From positions 1 through 64,000 of the forward strand of contig CAZECN010000012.1 of assembly GCA_964510575.1 (NCBI GenBank): a stretch of 64,000 nt of DNA, read 5' to 3'. How positions within the stretch are numbered: position 1 is the first letter of the stretch; every line of letters begins with the position of its first letter. A program made the translations under genes and the position numbers. Source of the DNA: CALKYB01 sp964510575 (GTDB taxonomy: Bacteria > Bdellovibrionota_C > UBA2361 > SZUA-149 > CALKYB01). The notes beneath the pieces are model-generated. The model made no database searches. It was not told where the DNA came from and saw nothing but the letters and a program-made list of their open reading frames with translations. This document shows, piece by piece, positions 34,116 through 43,057 of this stretch.

Positions 34116-34691
34116 TTAACTGTTTTTTCCAGTTAGCCCTTTCGACAGTTCAGAAAACAAGTTAGCCAAAGTCGCCCTATCAGTTTTATCATCTCCAAGG
34201 CGACCCATTTTAGAATCAAGCTCATCGTTCAAATTTTTGATGGTTTTGGACAGGCGGCCCACTTCGTCATCAATGGACTTACCAAGTTCAGATTGAACAC
34301 TATCTTGGCGAGTGGAAAGCTCAGCGACTTGCGCCGCAATCAAGGTCTTAACATCAACAATTGAGCTGCTGAGTTCTTCAACTCGATCAATTCTCTCACC
34401 TTTTTCTTCTTTTAGAATTTTATCAATATCCGAAATCTTTTTATCTAGAAGCCTTTCCAAATTTTCAATCCTTTTGGATTGTTCGGAAGCTAAAGCATCA
34501 ACTTTAGCCATAATCGATTTTTCCAGCTTACCCAGACTTTCTTGGAGACCAGAGAGTGATTCCCCAAAAAGTATATCTCGAACTTTATTTAAGTTTGCAC
34601 TTTCGGAGTTTTCCGTTTTCTTACTGGACGGAGACGTACCGTTGGTAGTTCTAAGACTACCCTTGGTCTCTTGGTCGCTGGCTGAGGACAT
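34116..34691 (-). CDS. Coiled-coil protein, first gene of the GTPase operon
   Basis: 191 residues. The N-terminal 40 residues are Ser/Thr-rich and disordered. Residues about 50-175 have heptad-type hydrophobic spacing (LGKLEKSIMAKVDALASEQ, LERLLDKKISDIDKIL), a long dimerising coiled coil. No enzymatic motif. It lies 43 bp upstream of the 590-residue membrane protein and is presumably cotranscribed. It could be the scaffold that brings the GTPase module together; inferred. No family is recognised by name. Confidence 0.7.
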   Translation of the reverse strand: MSSASDQETKGSLRTTNGTSPSSKKTENSESANLNKVRDILFGESLSGLQESLGKLEKSIMAKVDALASEQSKRIENLERLLDKKISDIDKILKEEKGERIDRVEELSSSIVDVKTLIAAQVAELSTRQDSVQSELGKSIDDEVGRLSKTIKNLNDELDSKMGRLGDDKTDRATLANLFSELSKGLTGKNS

Positions 34692-34846
34692 AGTTCGAAT
34701 CTCTAGTAAAACAATGACGATTACCCTCGTAGATCATACTATAGTCTACTGGTAAATCCTATACTAATTTACTTGATTTACCGCGCGCAAATCAAAAAGC
34801 TTAATCTATAAAAACTTCATTCTTGTTAAAGGGGAGGTTGTTGTTT

Positions 34847-37411
34847 CTATCGAGCCGGAACAATCAGCTGATAGTTCTCTGGGGAGTCAACTATTGTTTC
34901 AGCACTTATCAAATGGTCTGACTCCAAAATTATACTACCATAAGTATTAACTGGAAGCTCCAAAGGAACTAAGGTGGAACCAAAACCGTCGATCGACAGC
35001 TCTCCCTGACCAAGGGTTCTTCCTGAAACATCAACAATCACATATCGGACTGTCGAAACTTCTCCAGAACGATTAGTCAGGTTCAACAAATTACGTTGGT
35101 CAATGAAAGTATTAAATTCACCAACAAGTGATGTTGAGGAGTCTCTACTCATTGCTCTAGCAGAACTTCCACAAACTAAAGAATCTTGATCATAAACGTA
35201 AGCTAAAAGTCTTGAGGCAATTGGGTTGTCACCGACAACTGTGACAGTGCCTGACTCATCTTCAAACCCGTCCAAGATAAAATGAAAGCTTCCTTTCGCT
35301 TCGAGAACTAAAGTCTCTGAACTCACTATACTCCCTGAAGAATCTCTTACTACAACAATGGTGTTAGCTTCCGTCTCACTAGCGTTAAAAATCTCAACGA
35401 TATTCAGCTCACTTTCGGTCTGGCTGAACGAGGATTTCATAGGCTCCAAGGATGGTGTTCGTCGTTGCAAAGGCATTGCGGAGTAATATCCACCAGTCTG
35501 AGTAGGATAGTAACGGGTAGCTTCAAAGTAGAATGGTGAATCTTCTAGGCTAGAAACAAATTCAGCATGACCCACTCTTGCTGGACCGTAGTAAAGATGA
35601 GCTGCGAGATCAATTCGCCCTCCGTCTACCAAGTCCACTTGATCATATCCGATTAACACACCCACTTCATTATAGTAGTTAACAACTCCTGATAAACCTC
35701 TACCGTCTCCTGCTCGACCGTCAATAACTCTAATCCAGTTATAAGCAATCTCCTCACCGGGAACGAGATGAAAGGTATTAACCGGCACTGTAGATGTTCC
35801 TGTTTCTGGACTTAAAAACGGGTAGCTAATAGCGAAGTCAAACCCTTGTCCATCAGTTCCTGGGGCATAAAGATTAAGATTGCCAGCCCAACTGTCAGAG
35901 TCTGATGAAAAACAAACGGTGCCGATCTCATCAGCCAGAAGACCTAAGTCAAACAAGCTAACATCGCTTTTCTGACCAGGTTCAAGTGAAAGTCTAAGGT
36001 CTCCACGAACAGCCCCAAGACTATCCAAAAGCACAAGCTCTCCACTCAGCGAGTCCGAACCGTTATTAACCAAGCTCGCGATATTTACCTGACCAAGAAA
36101 ACTGTTTGAAAAAGAACAACGATCTGTAGATGCGCTATGGACTAAAGAGCTTGTTGCAATATGCTCAACAGTCCATGAATAGCTAGCGGAAAGCTGTTCC
36201 GAAGCCCTTTTAGACCGGACAAATGGGGTCCTAAACTGAACTTCAGCTGTAAACTGATAGCTCCCAGGAGCTCTAACATACTCAGCAGGCTCAATTTGAA
36301 TATCGCTAGCCGGCAGCTTCTCTCCATCCAGAAACCAGCTCACCTCTGTGTATCCACTAATGTCCTCAATTACATCTAGAAAAAGAGTTTGGTCACTAGA
36401 TACTTCAAGACTTTCTGGATAAGCATTTTCAATTGGGCTAGCACTTCGAAACAATTGTTCAACCATTGCCTCCATTGAAGGAGAATTGAAAGGCATCCCT
36501 AAGGTTCTCATCTTGGAGTCATGAGTTGGTCTAAAAAGACCGAAAGAAAAAAGATTTGTCCCTTCGTATAAACCAACCCTTCCAGTCCCATTTCCAGCAT
36601 CGTAACCAAGCCAATCAGCCCATTTAGCGCCTGACTCAACCATCTCAGCCTGAGTAAGACTAGTTACATTCAACAATCCAGGTTCATTGCCTGAGAAAAG
36701 ATTTCCATTTCCATCATACTCATCAGCGAGGAGACCGAAACTATGGGCAAACTCATGAAGAAGAAGTTCTGGAGAAAGGATATTTCCACCAGTAAAAGTA
36801 GCAATGCCACTGTGAGTATATCCAAGTCCTCCATAAGACCTACTGTTCGCCGAAACAATTATTTGATCTACATCTTCAGCGTTAGCAGCAAAGGCTTGAG
36901 TAGAGTTTATATCTACACACAAGCTTCTTTGGCTTCCAAAACACCAAAGACGAGCTCCCAGTGGAGTATCCTTACGAATTCCTTGAGAAGGATCATTATC
37001 AATTCCACTCTCGTTTGAAATTACATCAACTCTGTGAATATTGATTAAATGTTTAAAACTCTTGAAAGGTTCTTCTTCAAAAAAAGCATCTAAAGCTCTT
37101 TCGACATGTGAATGGTAGGTGACAAGCTCTTCCTCGGTGTAGCCATCGCCAAGAAAAACTATATCAAGTCTATTTTCCGAAGGGCCACTACGCCAGATAG
37201 TGGTTACTTCTGCGGAGTAGTCCAATGGAGCAACTTCAGCCATTGCTGTTTCAGGCATATCAGATGATTCGTGGCTATGACCGTCCGCTCCCACATGAAC
37301 ACAGGTATGAGCTTCATCTGAAGCCAAAACAGGGCTAGCAGTTAAGCAAACCAGCAAAACTCCCATTAATTTTATAAATACCTTATCCAAACTTCCTGAC
37401 TCAATCCTCAA
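34847..37411 (-). CDS. Secreted M64-family metallopeptidase with C-terminal repeat module
   Basis: 854 residues with a signal peptide (about 1-30). Residues about 65-330 form an M64 (IgA peptidase-type) domain: NRLDIVFLGDGYTEEEL opens it, and the zinc site is HEFAHSFGLLADEYDG near residues 215-230, with the two His and the downstream acid. The C-terminal 425 residues (from about 430) are four similar segments of about 100 residues, each with patterns such as NTFHL, VVEI and FNTFIDQ. These also close the VWA protein at 46154-48514 and the 1614-residue protein at 58471-63315. The start is TTG with AGG upstream. Role: extracellular peptidase; the target is unknown. Confidence 0.88.
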   Translation of the reverse strand: MRIESGSLDKVFIKLMGVLLVCLTASPVLASDEAHTCVHVGADGHSHESSDMPETAMAEVAPLDYSAEVTTIWRSGPSENRLDIVFLGDGYTEEELVTYHSHVERALDAFFEEEPFKSFKHLINIHRVDVISNESGIDNDPSQGIRKDTPLGARLWCFGSQRSLCVDINSTQAFAANAEDVDQIIVSANSRSYGGLGYTHSGIATFTGGNILSPELLLHEFAHSFGLLADEYDGNGNLFSGNEPGLLNVTSLTQAEMVESGAKWADWLGYDAGNGTGRVGLYEGTNLFSFGLFRPTHDSKMRTLGMPFNSPSMEAMVEQLFRSASPIENAYPESLEVSSDQTLFLDVIEDISGYTEVSWFLDGEKLPASDIQIEPAEYVRAPGSYQFTAEVQFRTPFVRSKRASEQLSASYSWTVEHIATSSLVHSASTDRCSFSNSFLGQVNIASLVNNGSDSLSGELVLLDSLGAVRGDLRLSLEPGQKSDVSLFDLGLLADEIGTVCFSSDSDSWAGNLNLYAPGTDGQGFDFAISYPFLSPETGTSTVPVNTFHLVPGEEIAYNWIRVIDGRAGDGRGLSGVVNYYNEVGVLIGYDQVDLVDGGRIDLAAHLYYGPARVGHAEFVSSLEDSPFYFEATRYYPTQTGGYYSAMPLQRRTPSLEPMKSSFSQTESELNIVEIFNASETEANTIVVVRDSSGSIVSSETLVLEAKGSFHFILDGFEDESGTVTVVGDNPIASRLLAYVYDQDSLVCGSSARAMSRDSSTSLVGEFNTFIDQRNLLNLTNRSGEVSTVRYVIVDVSGRTLGQGELSIDGFGSTLVPLELPVNTYGSIILESDHLISAETIVDSPENYQLIVPAR

Positions 37412-37729
37412 TTAATACCTGTTATTCTCTAATCCGAACGACAGCCTAAATGCTTCAATAATCCTGCAAATAAGGCCACTTACCCTCCATTTCAAAAGGC
37501 ATTAAACCAGCTCTAAACCAAAATATGCCGTATATGGAAGATCTGAGGCTCCATCAGGGCCCTAAACTCACCCTGCAAAACTGCCCTTAAGGCCTGAAAC
37601 TGCTAGGTTTTTCTGTCTTAAAGGAGGATTTTAGAGAAAAATCTCTAAAAAGCAATATGGGGAGCCCCTGAGGCTATTTTTAGCTCTATTTAGGGGAGTT
37701 TCGGTCCTGCAAAAAGGGAGACGGTCATG
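37412..37729. other. Intergenic region with hairpins between M64 gene and SRPBCC gene
   Basis: 318 bp without a credible gene. A perfect 9-bp stem TTTTAGAGA/TCTCTAAAA with a 4-nt loop lies at 37629-37650, and GGGGAGCCCC follows. It lies downstream of the lipid operon (ending at 37730) and upstream of the peptidase, both on the minus strand. The hairpin may act as a terminator, though no T-run follows on the minus strand. Confidence 0.4.
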
Positions 37730-38218
37730 TTAAGAAGCGGGAACTCCAAATTGCTCCACCATCTTAGCGCTCCGATAATCGAAGATTTTATACAGGTCCT
37801 TTTCAACGAAGAGCCTGTTGATAACAGCTCCTCCAGGGACCTTATATCGAACAATGTCTCGCACCAAAGTTCCTTCACCATGCTCTTCAAACTCATGGCG
37901 ATGAATCCAGTAGCGATAAGGGCCTTTTTTCTGCCTATCCACGAAATACTCCGGTGGACTCCACTCCGGGATAACAGTTTGCCAATTGAAAGGAATGCCA
38001 TGCAATTTGAGTCTGTAGTCAATCAAAGCTCCGGGCTTCATTTCAATGGGAAGTGGACTGGTAATTTCAAACTTTAGGTAGTCAGGGGTTAAAAGTTGTA
38101 AATTCCCGGCATCAGAAAAAAAATCAAATACTTTATTGAGTTTTTCCGAGACAACTAGCTCAGTGCGTAAAACAAACTCATCGTTTTCGTTAGAAATAGA
38201 GATGCCCGGGCTACTCAT
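37730..38218 (-). CDS. SRPBCC-fold protein
   Basis: 162 residues of the START/Bet-v1-like (SRPBCC) fold: ELVVSEKLNKVFDFFSDAGNLQLLTPDYL is the usual start, and IDYRLKLHGIPFNWQTVI, HRHEFEEHGEGTLVRDIVRY and YRSAKMVEQFG complete it. Members bind hydrophobic ligands in a cavity. As the last gene of the lipid-modification operon it may carry a lipid intermediate; inferred. It overlaps the upstream DUF2878 gene by 8 bp. Confidence 0.82.
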   Translation of the reverse strand: MSSPGISISNENDEFVLRTELVVSEKLNKVFDFFSDAGNLQLLTPDYLKFEITSPLPIEMKPGALIDYRLKLHGIPFNWQTVIPEWSPPEYFVDRQKKGPYRYWIHRHEFEEHGEGTLVRDIVRYKVPGGAVINRLFVEKDLYKIFDYRSAKMVEQFGVPAS

Positions 38219-38726
38219 AGGTCAAACCCATCCTTCGATGAAGCCAAAACAAAAATGGCGTTATTGTAGACCAGAAAAATCCAATCACTATAAGGGAAAA
38301 TAAAATCCCTTCGGGGAAAGCTATGCCACCTAAATTACTACCTGCATAGTAAGAAGCAGCACCACCTAAAAATCCAAATAGAGCAGAAGCGACTGGCTTC
38401 CCCGCCATCCAACCTAAGGTTTTGTGCATGACCAGAGCAAAACCAAACCAAAGTGCAGACATCCATATAGGATAGGACCAAGGCATTTTTGAGGGCACCA
38501 TAAATTCAAAAAAACCAAAATGGTTTAAACAGGAGTCTAAAAAAGAACCCAGAAGTGTTGCTGCAACAATAAAGCCGAGCAATCGACCGCGTTGCTTGGA
38601 CAGAGCAACTTGACCCAGGCTAAGAACCAGCATTATAAAAGCTCCTATCTCTCCTCGGTAATCAGCCCCTAAGTAAACACAGGCAAACCAACCAATTTGA
38701 AAAAGAAAAAAGCTAACTAACATCAA
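38211..38726 (-). CDS. DUF2878-family inner-membrane protein
   Basis: 171 residues with four to five transmembrane helices. The pattern SFLDSCLNHFGFFEF and PSKMPWSYPIWMSALWFGFALVMHKTLGWMAG matches the DUF2878 family, which occurs beside CFA-type methyltransferase genes in Proteobacteria. The function is unknown. It is tightly packed with its neighbours, overlapping both. Confidence 0.78.
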   Translation of the reverse strand: MMLVSFFLFQIGWFACVYLGADYRGEIGAFIMLVLSLGQVALSKQRGRLLGFIVAATLLGSFLDSCLNHFGFFEFMVPSKMPWSYPIWMSALWFGFALVMHKTLGWMAGKPVASALFGFLGGAASYYAGSNLGGIAFPEGILFSLIVIGFFWSTITPFLFWLHRRMGLTYE

Positions 38727-40753
38727 ATTTTCTCCAATGAGATTTGATAACAGTCAATTGCTTTCTCTCGAAATCCAGCCTCACAATAGTCAAAATAATA
38801 GCGCCACATTCTTATAAACTTCTCATCAAAGCCAAGAGCAAGTACCTCATCCAACTTGGAATCAAACCTTTCTCTCCACTCAGCTAAAGTCCGAGCATAG
38901 TGCAATCCAATACTTTCTCTTTCAGCTACTTTCAAACCTGTTCCGGCGACTAGCTCATCAATGACCTGTGGGCAGGGAAGGTGTCCACCTGGGAAAATAT
39001 ATTTCTGTATCCAGTCACAGCCTTCGCAATAGTCAGCGTATCTGTCATCTGCAATTGTAATTGCTTGAATTACTGCCTTGCCGGTTGGAACTAAAAGTTC
39101 ATCTAGGCATTGGAAGTAAGTCTGTAAATAATCTTTGCCTACGGCTTCGATCATTTCTACCGACACTATTCGATCAAACTTCTCTGAGACTTTGCGGTAA
39201 TCTAAGAGTTCGAATCTAGCCCTTTTGTCTGAAATAAAGCCAGATAGTTCTTGGAGACAATAGCTAAGCTGCTGCTCAGACAAAGTAATGCCCAAGTAAT
39301 CAGTATTCTTCCTAGCCAATACTTTTCTTGCAACACTACCCCAGCCCGAACCAATTTCCAGAACCCTACACTCTTTACCTAAATCTCCATCGAGATCAAT
39401 CCTAGCCAAAGCTTTATCAATCTTAAGAGACTGAGCTTCTTCCAAACTACTGTTCTCTGCTCCAAAGACTGCAGATGAATAGGTCATAGAAAAATCAAGA
39501 AATAGCTTAAAAAACTCATTACTCAAGTCATAGTGAGCACTTATATTTTTTTTGCTGCCTTTGACACTGTTAGCTCTCAATGCATGGCCAATTTTTCCTA
39601 ACACCTTCTTTGGACCAGAAACGGTGGTATCCCCTTTCATCAGCTCTTGGTTTCTAATTGCCAGTCGTAAAAAACTCACCATATCAGTGGACTCAACAAA
39701 TCCCTCTGCCACTGCTTCACCGAAGCCAATATCTCCGCCAGTTAGAACCTTAGTAAAAAATTGATTATCTCTAACTCTGAGCTCTCCATAGAATTTTTCT
39801 TTGCTACTGCCAAAAGTTGCCTTACTTCCCTCAGGGTAAACTAAAGAAAATTGGCCAATCTCAATGCGCGCCAATATTCGATCAAATAAATTTCTAAATA
39901 ATTTTTGAGGAACAGAAGGCTTGTATTGCCTAGTATTGTCATGAAACGGCGCTGGCTTGGAAAATACTGGTAGGTTCTTTTTGAAATATAAGTATCCGGC
40001 CTGGATAAGAATTCTTGGAAAGTTAAAAGAGGACATTACGGGGAATTTAAGAAAAGACTTTCGAACACTGTCTTTGCTAAAATCTTGGGCTTCCCCTTTC
40101 AAACTAGAGGTAAAAACCATCTGGCCATTTTGAACTAGATCGACCCTAATCTCTACCGAATCACTCAAAGGACTAAAGTAAAAACGATATTGCCCCTCTG
40201 GTTTGAAGAAAGGAGAAACATAAAATTCTTTTTTGTGAGAGCAAAAATCCAATTTCTTGCTCTTTTGCTCTACCTCTGCCTTCACAAAATATATGTGTTT
40301 CTCTGAAAAAGTATTATTAACTTCAGCCAAATAACCTAAGGTAACGCCAGCTGCATCATAGAAATAATAAAAACTAACCGGATTAAAAACATAGCCTAGA
40401 AACCTTGGGGAAGTGATCAGCACAACTCTATGCACTTGCTCTCTAAGCTCTTTATCAGGCACTGCCAGAAGTGCTTTTTCCTTAATACTCCCTTCAACTT
40501 CATCTCCGAGGTAGTCTTGATCTCGAATCGACAACAAGGAGCGACGGTTATAAGCAAAGAGGGACGATAAACTGTCAGTTTTTTCTAGCTGGTCCAAGTC
40601 AAAGGCAAAAAAGCACGCTGGATAAGTAAAGCCATGCCCTACCGGAGATAGACGCTGATGCATCAACTTTCCGCTAAATAGAAGAGCAGGCTTCTTAACT
40701 TGCTCAGCTAACTCTCTAGGCGGAAAATCTAGTTTTAACTTTGCTTCTCCCAC
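38723..40753 (-). CDS. Fusion of DUF1365 domain and cyclopropane-fatty-acid-synthase-type methyltransferase
   Basis: 676 residues. Residues about 20-260 are DUF1365: RLSPVGHGFTYPACFFAFDLDQL, NRRSLLSIRDQDYLG and LITSPRFLGYVFNPVSFYYFYD. Residues about 380-676 are a CFA-synthase-like methyltransferase: NISAHYDLSNEFFKLFLD, the SAM motif VLEIGSGWGSVA near 463, DRIVSVEMIEAVG and YIFPGGHLP. CFA-type enzymes methylate unsaturated acyl chains on membrane phospholipids. The two domains usually occur as separate neighbouring genes, and here they are joined, supporting a common pathway. The gene lies 1 bp from the FAD gene upstream. Confidence 0.9.
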   Translation of the reverse strand: MGEAKLKLDFPPRELAEQVKKPALLFSGKLMHQRLSPVGHGFTYPACFFAFDLDQLEKTDSLSSLFAYNRRSLLSIRDQDYLGDEVEGSIKEKALLAVPDKELREQVHRVVLITSPRFLGYVFNPVSFYYFYDAAGVTLGYLAEVNNTFSEKHIYFVKAEVEQKSKKLDFCSHKKEFYVSPFFKPEGQYRFYFSPLSDSVEIRVDLVQNGQMVFTSSLKGEAQDFSKDSVRKSFLKFPVMSSFNFPRILIQAGYLYFKKNLPVFSKPAPFHDNTRQYKPSVPQKLFRNLFDRILARIEIGQFSLVYPEGSKATFGSSKEKFYGELRVRDNQFFTKVLTGGDIGFGEAVAEGFVESTDMVSFLRLAIRNQELMKGDTTVSGPKKVLGKIGHALRANSVKGSKKNISAHYDLSNEFFKLFLDFSMTYSSAVFGAENSSLEEAQSLKIDKALARIDLDGDLGKECRVLEIGSGWGSVARKVLARKNTDYLGITLSEQQLSYCLQELSGFISDKRARFELLDYRKVSEKFDRIVSVEMIEAVGKDYLQTYFQCLDELLVPTGKAVIQAITIADDRYADYCEGCDWIQKYIFPGGHLPCPQVIDELVAGTGLKVAERESIGLHYARTLAEWRERFDSKLDEVLALGFDEKFIRMWRYYFDYCEAGFREKAIDCYQISLEKI

Positions 40754-40754
40754 T

Positions 40755-42011
40755 TTACAGCTCCATCCCCATTTTTCTACAAACTTCCACGGCTGACCTT
40801 ACTCCATCCTCATGAAAACCATTACCGGTGTAAGCACCTGCTAAATAGACACCTTCCTCACCGTTAGATTCAGCTAAGAGAGAGCTAGTCCCTGATACAC
40901 TCATTTCAAAGCAGGGGTGTTCGTATACTATTTCAGCCTCAACCAAATCTGGTTCAATCTCTTGAGGGGGATTTAGAGTTACGAAATAGTCTTTCTTCAG
41001 CTTCAGTCCTTGGAGGTGATTCATATAGTAGCTCACAAAGACTGGTTTACTTCGATCACTACCTTCAGAGGTTCTTAAATAGTTCCATGAACACCAGGTG
41101 CGCCGACTAGATGGCATTACCGAAGGGTCAGAATGCAGGTATACTCGATTACGATGATAAGACCACTTCGAAACGACCTTCGAAAGCTTTGATTCTTTAT
41201 TTTCTAAAATTCGAGCCGATTGGTCCGCATGACAAGCTAAAACCACCTTGTCATACTCTTGCACTTCTTTATCAATCAATAGAGATGGTTTATTTTCTGA
41301 CTGCACCACAGCCTTTACGGGGGTGGAGCGATGAATAGTCCCTTTGAATTTCTCTTCGAAAGCTTTCAAGTAACTATGACTCCCGCCTTCCACCGTCTGC
41401 CACCTAGGCCTATCAGAGAGCCCTAGCAAACCATGATTCTTAAAAAATTGAACAAAACGTTCTGCAGGAAAATCTAGAATATCTTCATCAGGCGAAGACC
41501 AGATTGCAGCCGACATTGGCAACAGATAATGCCTCCCAAAGGCTTCGCTAAATTTCTTTTTAGATAAAAACTGACCCAAGCTTAATCCACTTAACTCGCC
41601 TTTATCCAAAGCTAGGGTGGAAACTTCACAAAATCTTTTAATCTCCCAAAGAAACTTATAGAAAGTAGGGCTAAGCAAGTTGCTTTTTTTACAAAACAAA
41701 CTAAAAATATTGCGCCCAGCATACTCCATCCCACTCTGCTGACACTGGTAACCGAAGGACATATCACTCCAACGAAACCCAATTCCTAGCTGCTTCAAAA
41801 AGCGATGAAATAGAGGATAGTTCTTATCGTTCAAAACAATAAAGCCAGTATCAATTTCAGCTCCGGCATCTTCACCATCACTAAGCGTAACAGTGTTGGT
41901 ATGGCCGCCGATCCTTGAGTCAGCCTCGTAGAGATCGACCTCATGCTCTCGTCCAAGTATCCATGAGGTAACTATTCCAGACACCCCCGCCCCAACCACT
42001 GCAATCTTCAT
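40755..42011 (-). CDS. FAD-dependent amine-oxidase-type protein of lipid locus
   Basis: 418 residues. N-terminal VVGAGVSGIVTSWILG, acidic end of strand 2 (LYEADSRIGGHTNTV) and the C-terminal GVYLAGAYTGNGFHEDG place it in the amine-oxidase/desaturase-like FAD family that is linked to DUF1365 and CFA-type genes in many Proteobacteria. In Rhodobacter such operons are tied to singlet-oxygen stress and furan/cyclopropane fatty acids; a dehydrogenase role is inferred from this context. It is nested in the operon, 1 bp before the DUF1365 fusion and 8 bp after the methyltransferase. Confidence 0.88.
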   Translation of the reverse strand: MKIAVVGAGVSGIVTSWILGREHEVDLYEADSRIGGHTNTVTLSDGEDAGAEIDTGFIVLNDKNYPLFHRFLKQLGIGFRWSDMSFGYQCQQSGMEYAGRNIFSLFCKKSNLLSPTFYKFLWEIKRFCEVSTLALDKGELSGLSLGQFLSKKKFSEAFGRHYLLPMSAAIWSSPDEDILDFPAERFVQFFKNHGLLGLSDRPRWQTVEGGSHSYLKAFEEKFKGTIHRSTPVKAVVQSENKPSLLIDKEVQEYDKVVLACHADQSARILENKESKLSKVVSKWSYHRNRVYLHSDPSVMPSSRRTWCSWNYLRTSEGSDRSKPVFVSYYMNHLQGLKLKKDYFVTLNPPQEIEPDLVEAEIVYEHPCFEMSVSGTSSLLAESNGEEGVYLAGAYTGNGFHEDGVRSAVEVCRKMGMEL

Positions 42012-42019
42012 AGCTATAG

Positions 42020-43057
42020 CTAGACTCTCTTTTCAAAAAGATAGTGAGAAACCCACCACTCTCTACCACCCCGATAAGCAAAAAGTTCAGAGCAGGCCAT
42101 GAAAAACATTCGCCAGCGCTGCAACCAAAGCTCCGCTTCTTTCTTCCCGTAAGTCTTAGTCAAAATATCTAAGACTTCGCTCGTTTTTCTATCAGTTCTC
42201 TGCAACCAAGCTTCAAGAGTTCTATGATAATGGATTCCACTAAGGCGCCACTGACGAGCAACTGTAAGCTGGTCCTGAAAATGATAGAAAAGTCCGTCAG
42301 AAGGCATCATACCTCCAGTGAAAAAATACTTAGCCATCCAATCAGCTGTCTCGCCAACTTCAAATAAATAAGGCGTCCTCCTATGACAGAAAATATGAAT
42401 GAAAAGCTTCCCATCCTCATTCAGCCAAGTAGATATTCTTTTTAGTATTTCTTGATAGTTTCTAAGGTGCTCAAAAGCTTCAATTGAAACTACTCGATCA
42501 AAGGTTTTCTCAGGTTTAAACTCTGCAATATTGGCAGTGACAACTGTTAAATTGGTAAAGCCTTTTTCTTTAGCCTGTGATTCAATGAATTCTTTCTGAC
42601 CTGCTGAATTAGATACCGAGGTAATTGAGCAAGAGGGATAATGCTCTGCTAACCAAAGACTCAATGAACCCCAACCACATCCTAAGTCGAGAATGCTCTG
42701 ACCATTTTGTATCTGCGCCCTGTGGCAAACTTGGTTAAGGCTGGCTTCCTCCGCCTGCTCCAAAGTCAAATCACGCTCTGGATAATAGCAAGAGCTATAC
42801 TTCAACCGAGGCCCCAATACAGCTTTAAAAAATTCAGCTGGCACTTCGTAGTGCTGTTCATTGGCTTTGTCGACATCAAGCGCAATTGGAGAATCCACTA
42901 ATTCACGAATAAACTCACTTTGCTGATAGATTTCCGTTTCTGGAGCCGAGACTTTTGTGTCTCTTATTCGATATCCCAGTAGCCCCCTAATACCTTGCCT
43001 AACAATCCAATCAGGCAATCTACGCTGTTCAGCTTGAGATATTAAGTTATCAATCAT
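42020..43057 (-). CDS. Cyclopropane-fatty-acid-synthase-like methyltransferase
   Basis: 345 residues, shorter than E. coli Cfa because it lacks most of the N-terminal domain. NEQHYEVPAEFFKAVLGPRLKYSSCYY is the CFA acceptor-site pattern, ILDLGCGWGSLSLWLA the SAM motif near residue 122, and VVSIEAFEHLRNYQEILKRI follows. It is a second methyltransferase of the same operon, diverged from the fused one. The downstream stop and the next start are 8 bp apart. Confidence 0.9.
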   Translation of the reverse strand: MIDNLISQAEQRRLPDWIVRQGIRGLLGYRIRDTKVSAPETEIYQQSEFIRELVDSPIALDVDKANEQHYEVPAEFFKAVLGPRLKYSSCYYPERDLTLEQAEEASLNQVCHRAQIQNGQSILDLGCGWGSLSLWLAEHYPSCSITSVSNSAGQKEFIESQAKEKGFTNLTVVTANIAEFKPEKTFDRVVSIEAFEHLRNYQEILKRISTWLNEDGKLFIHIFCHRRTPYLFEVGETADWMAKYFFTGGMMPSDGLFYHFQDQLTVARQWRLSGIHYHRTLEAWLQRTDRKTSEVLDILTKTYGKKEAELWLQRWRMFFMACSELFAYRGGREWWVSHYLFEKRV

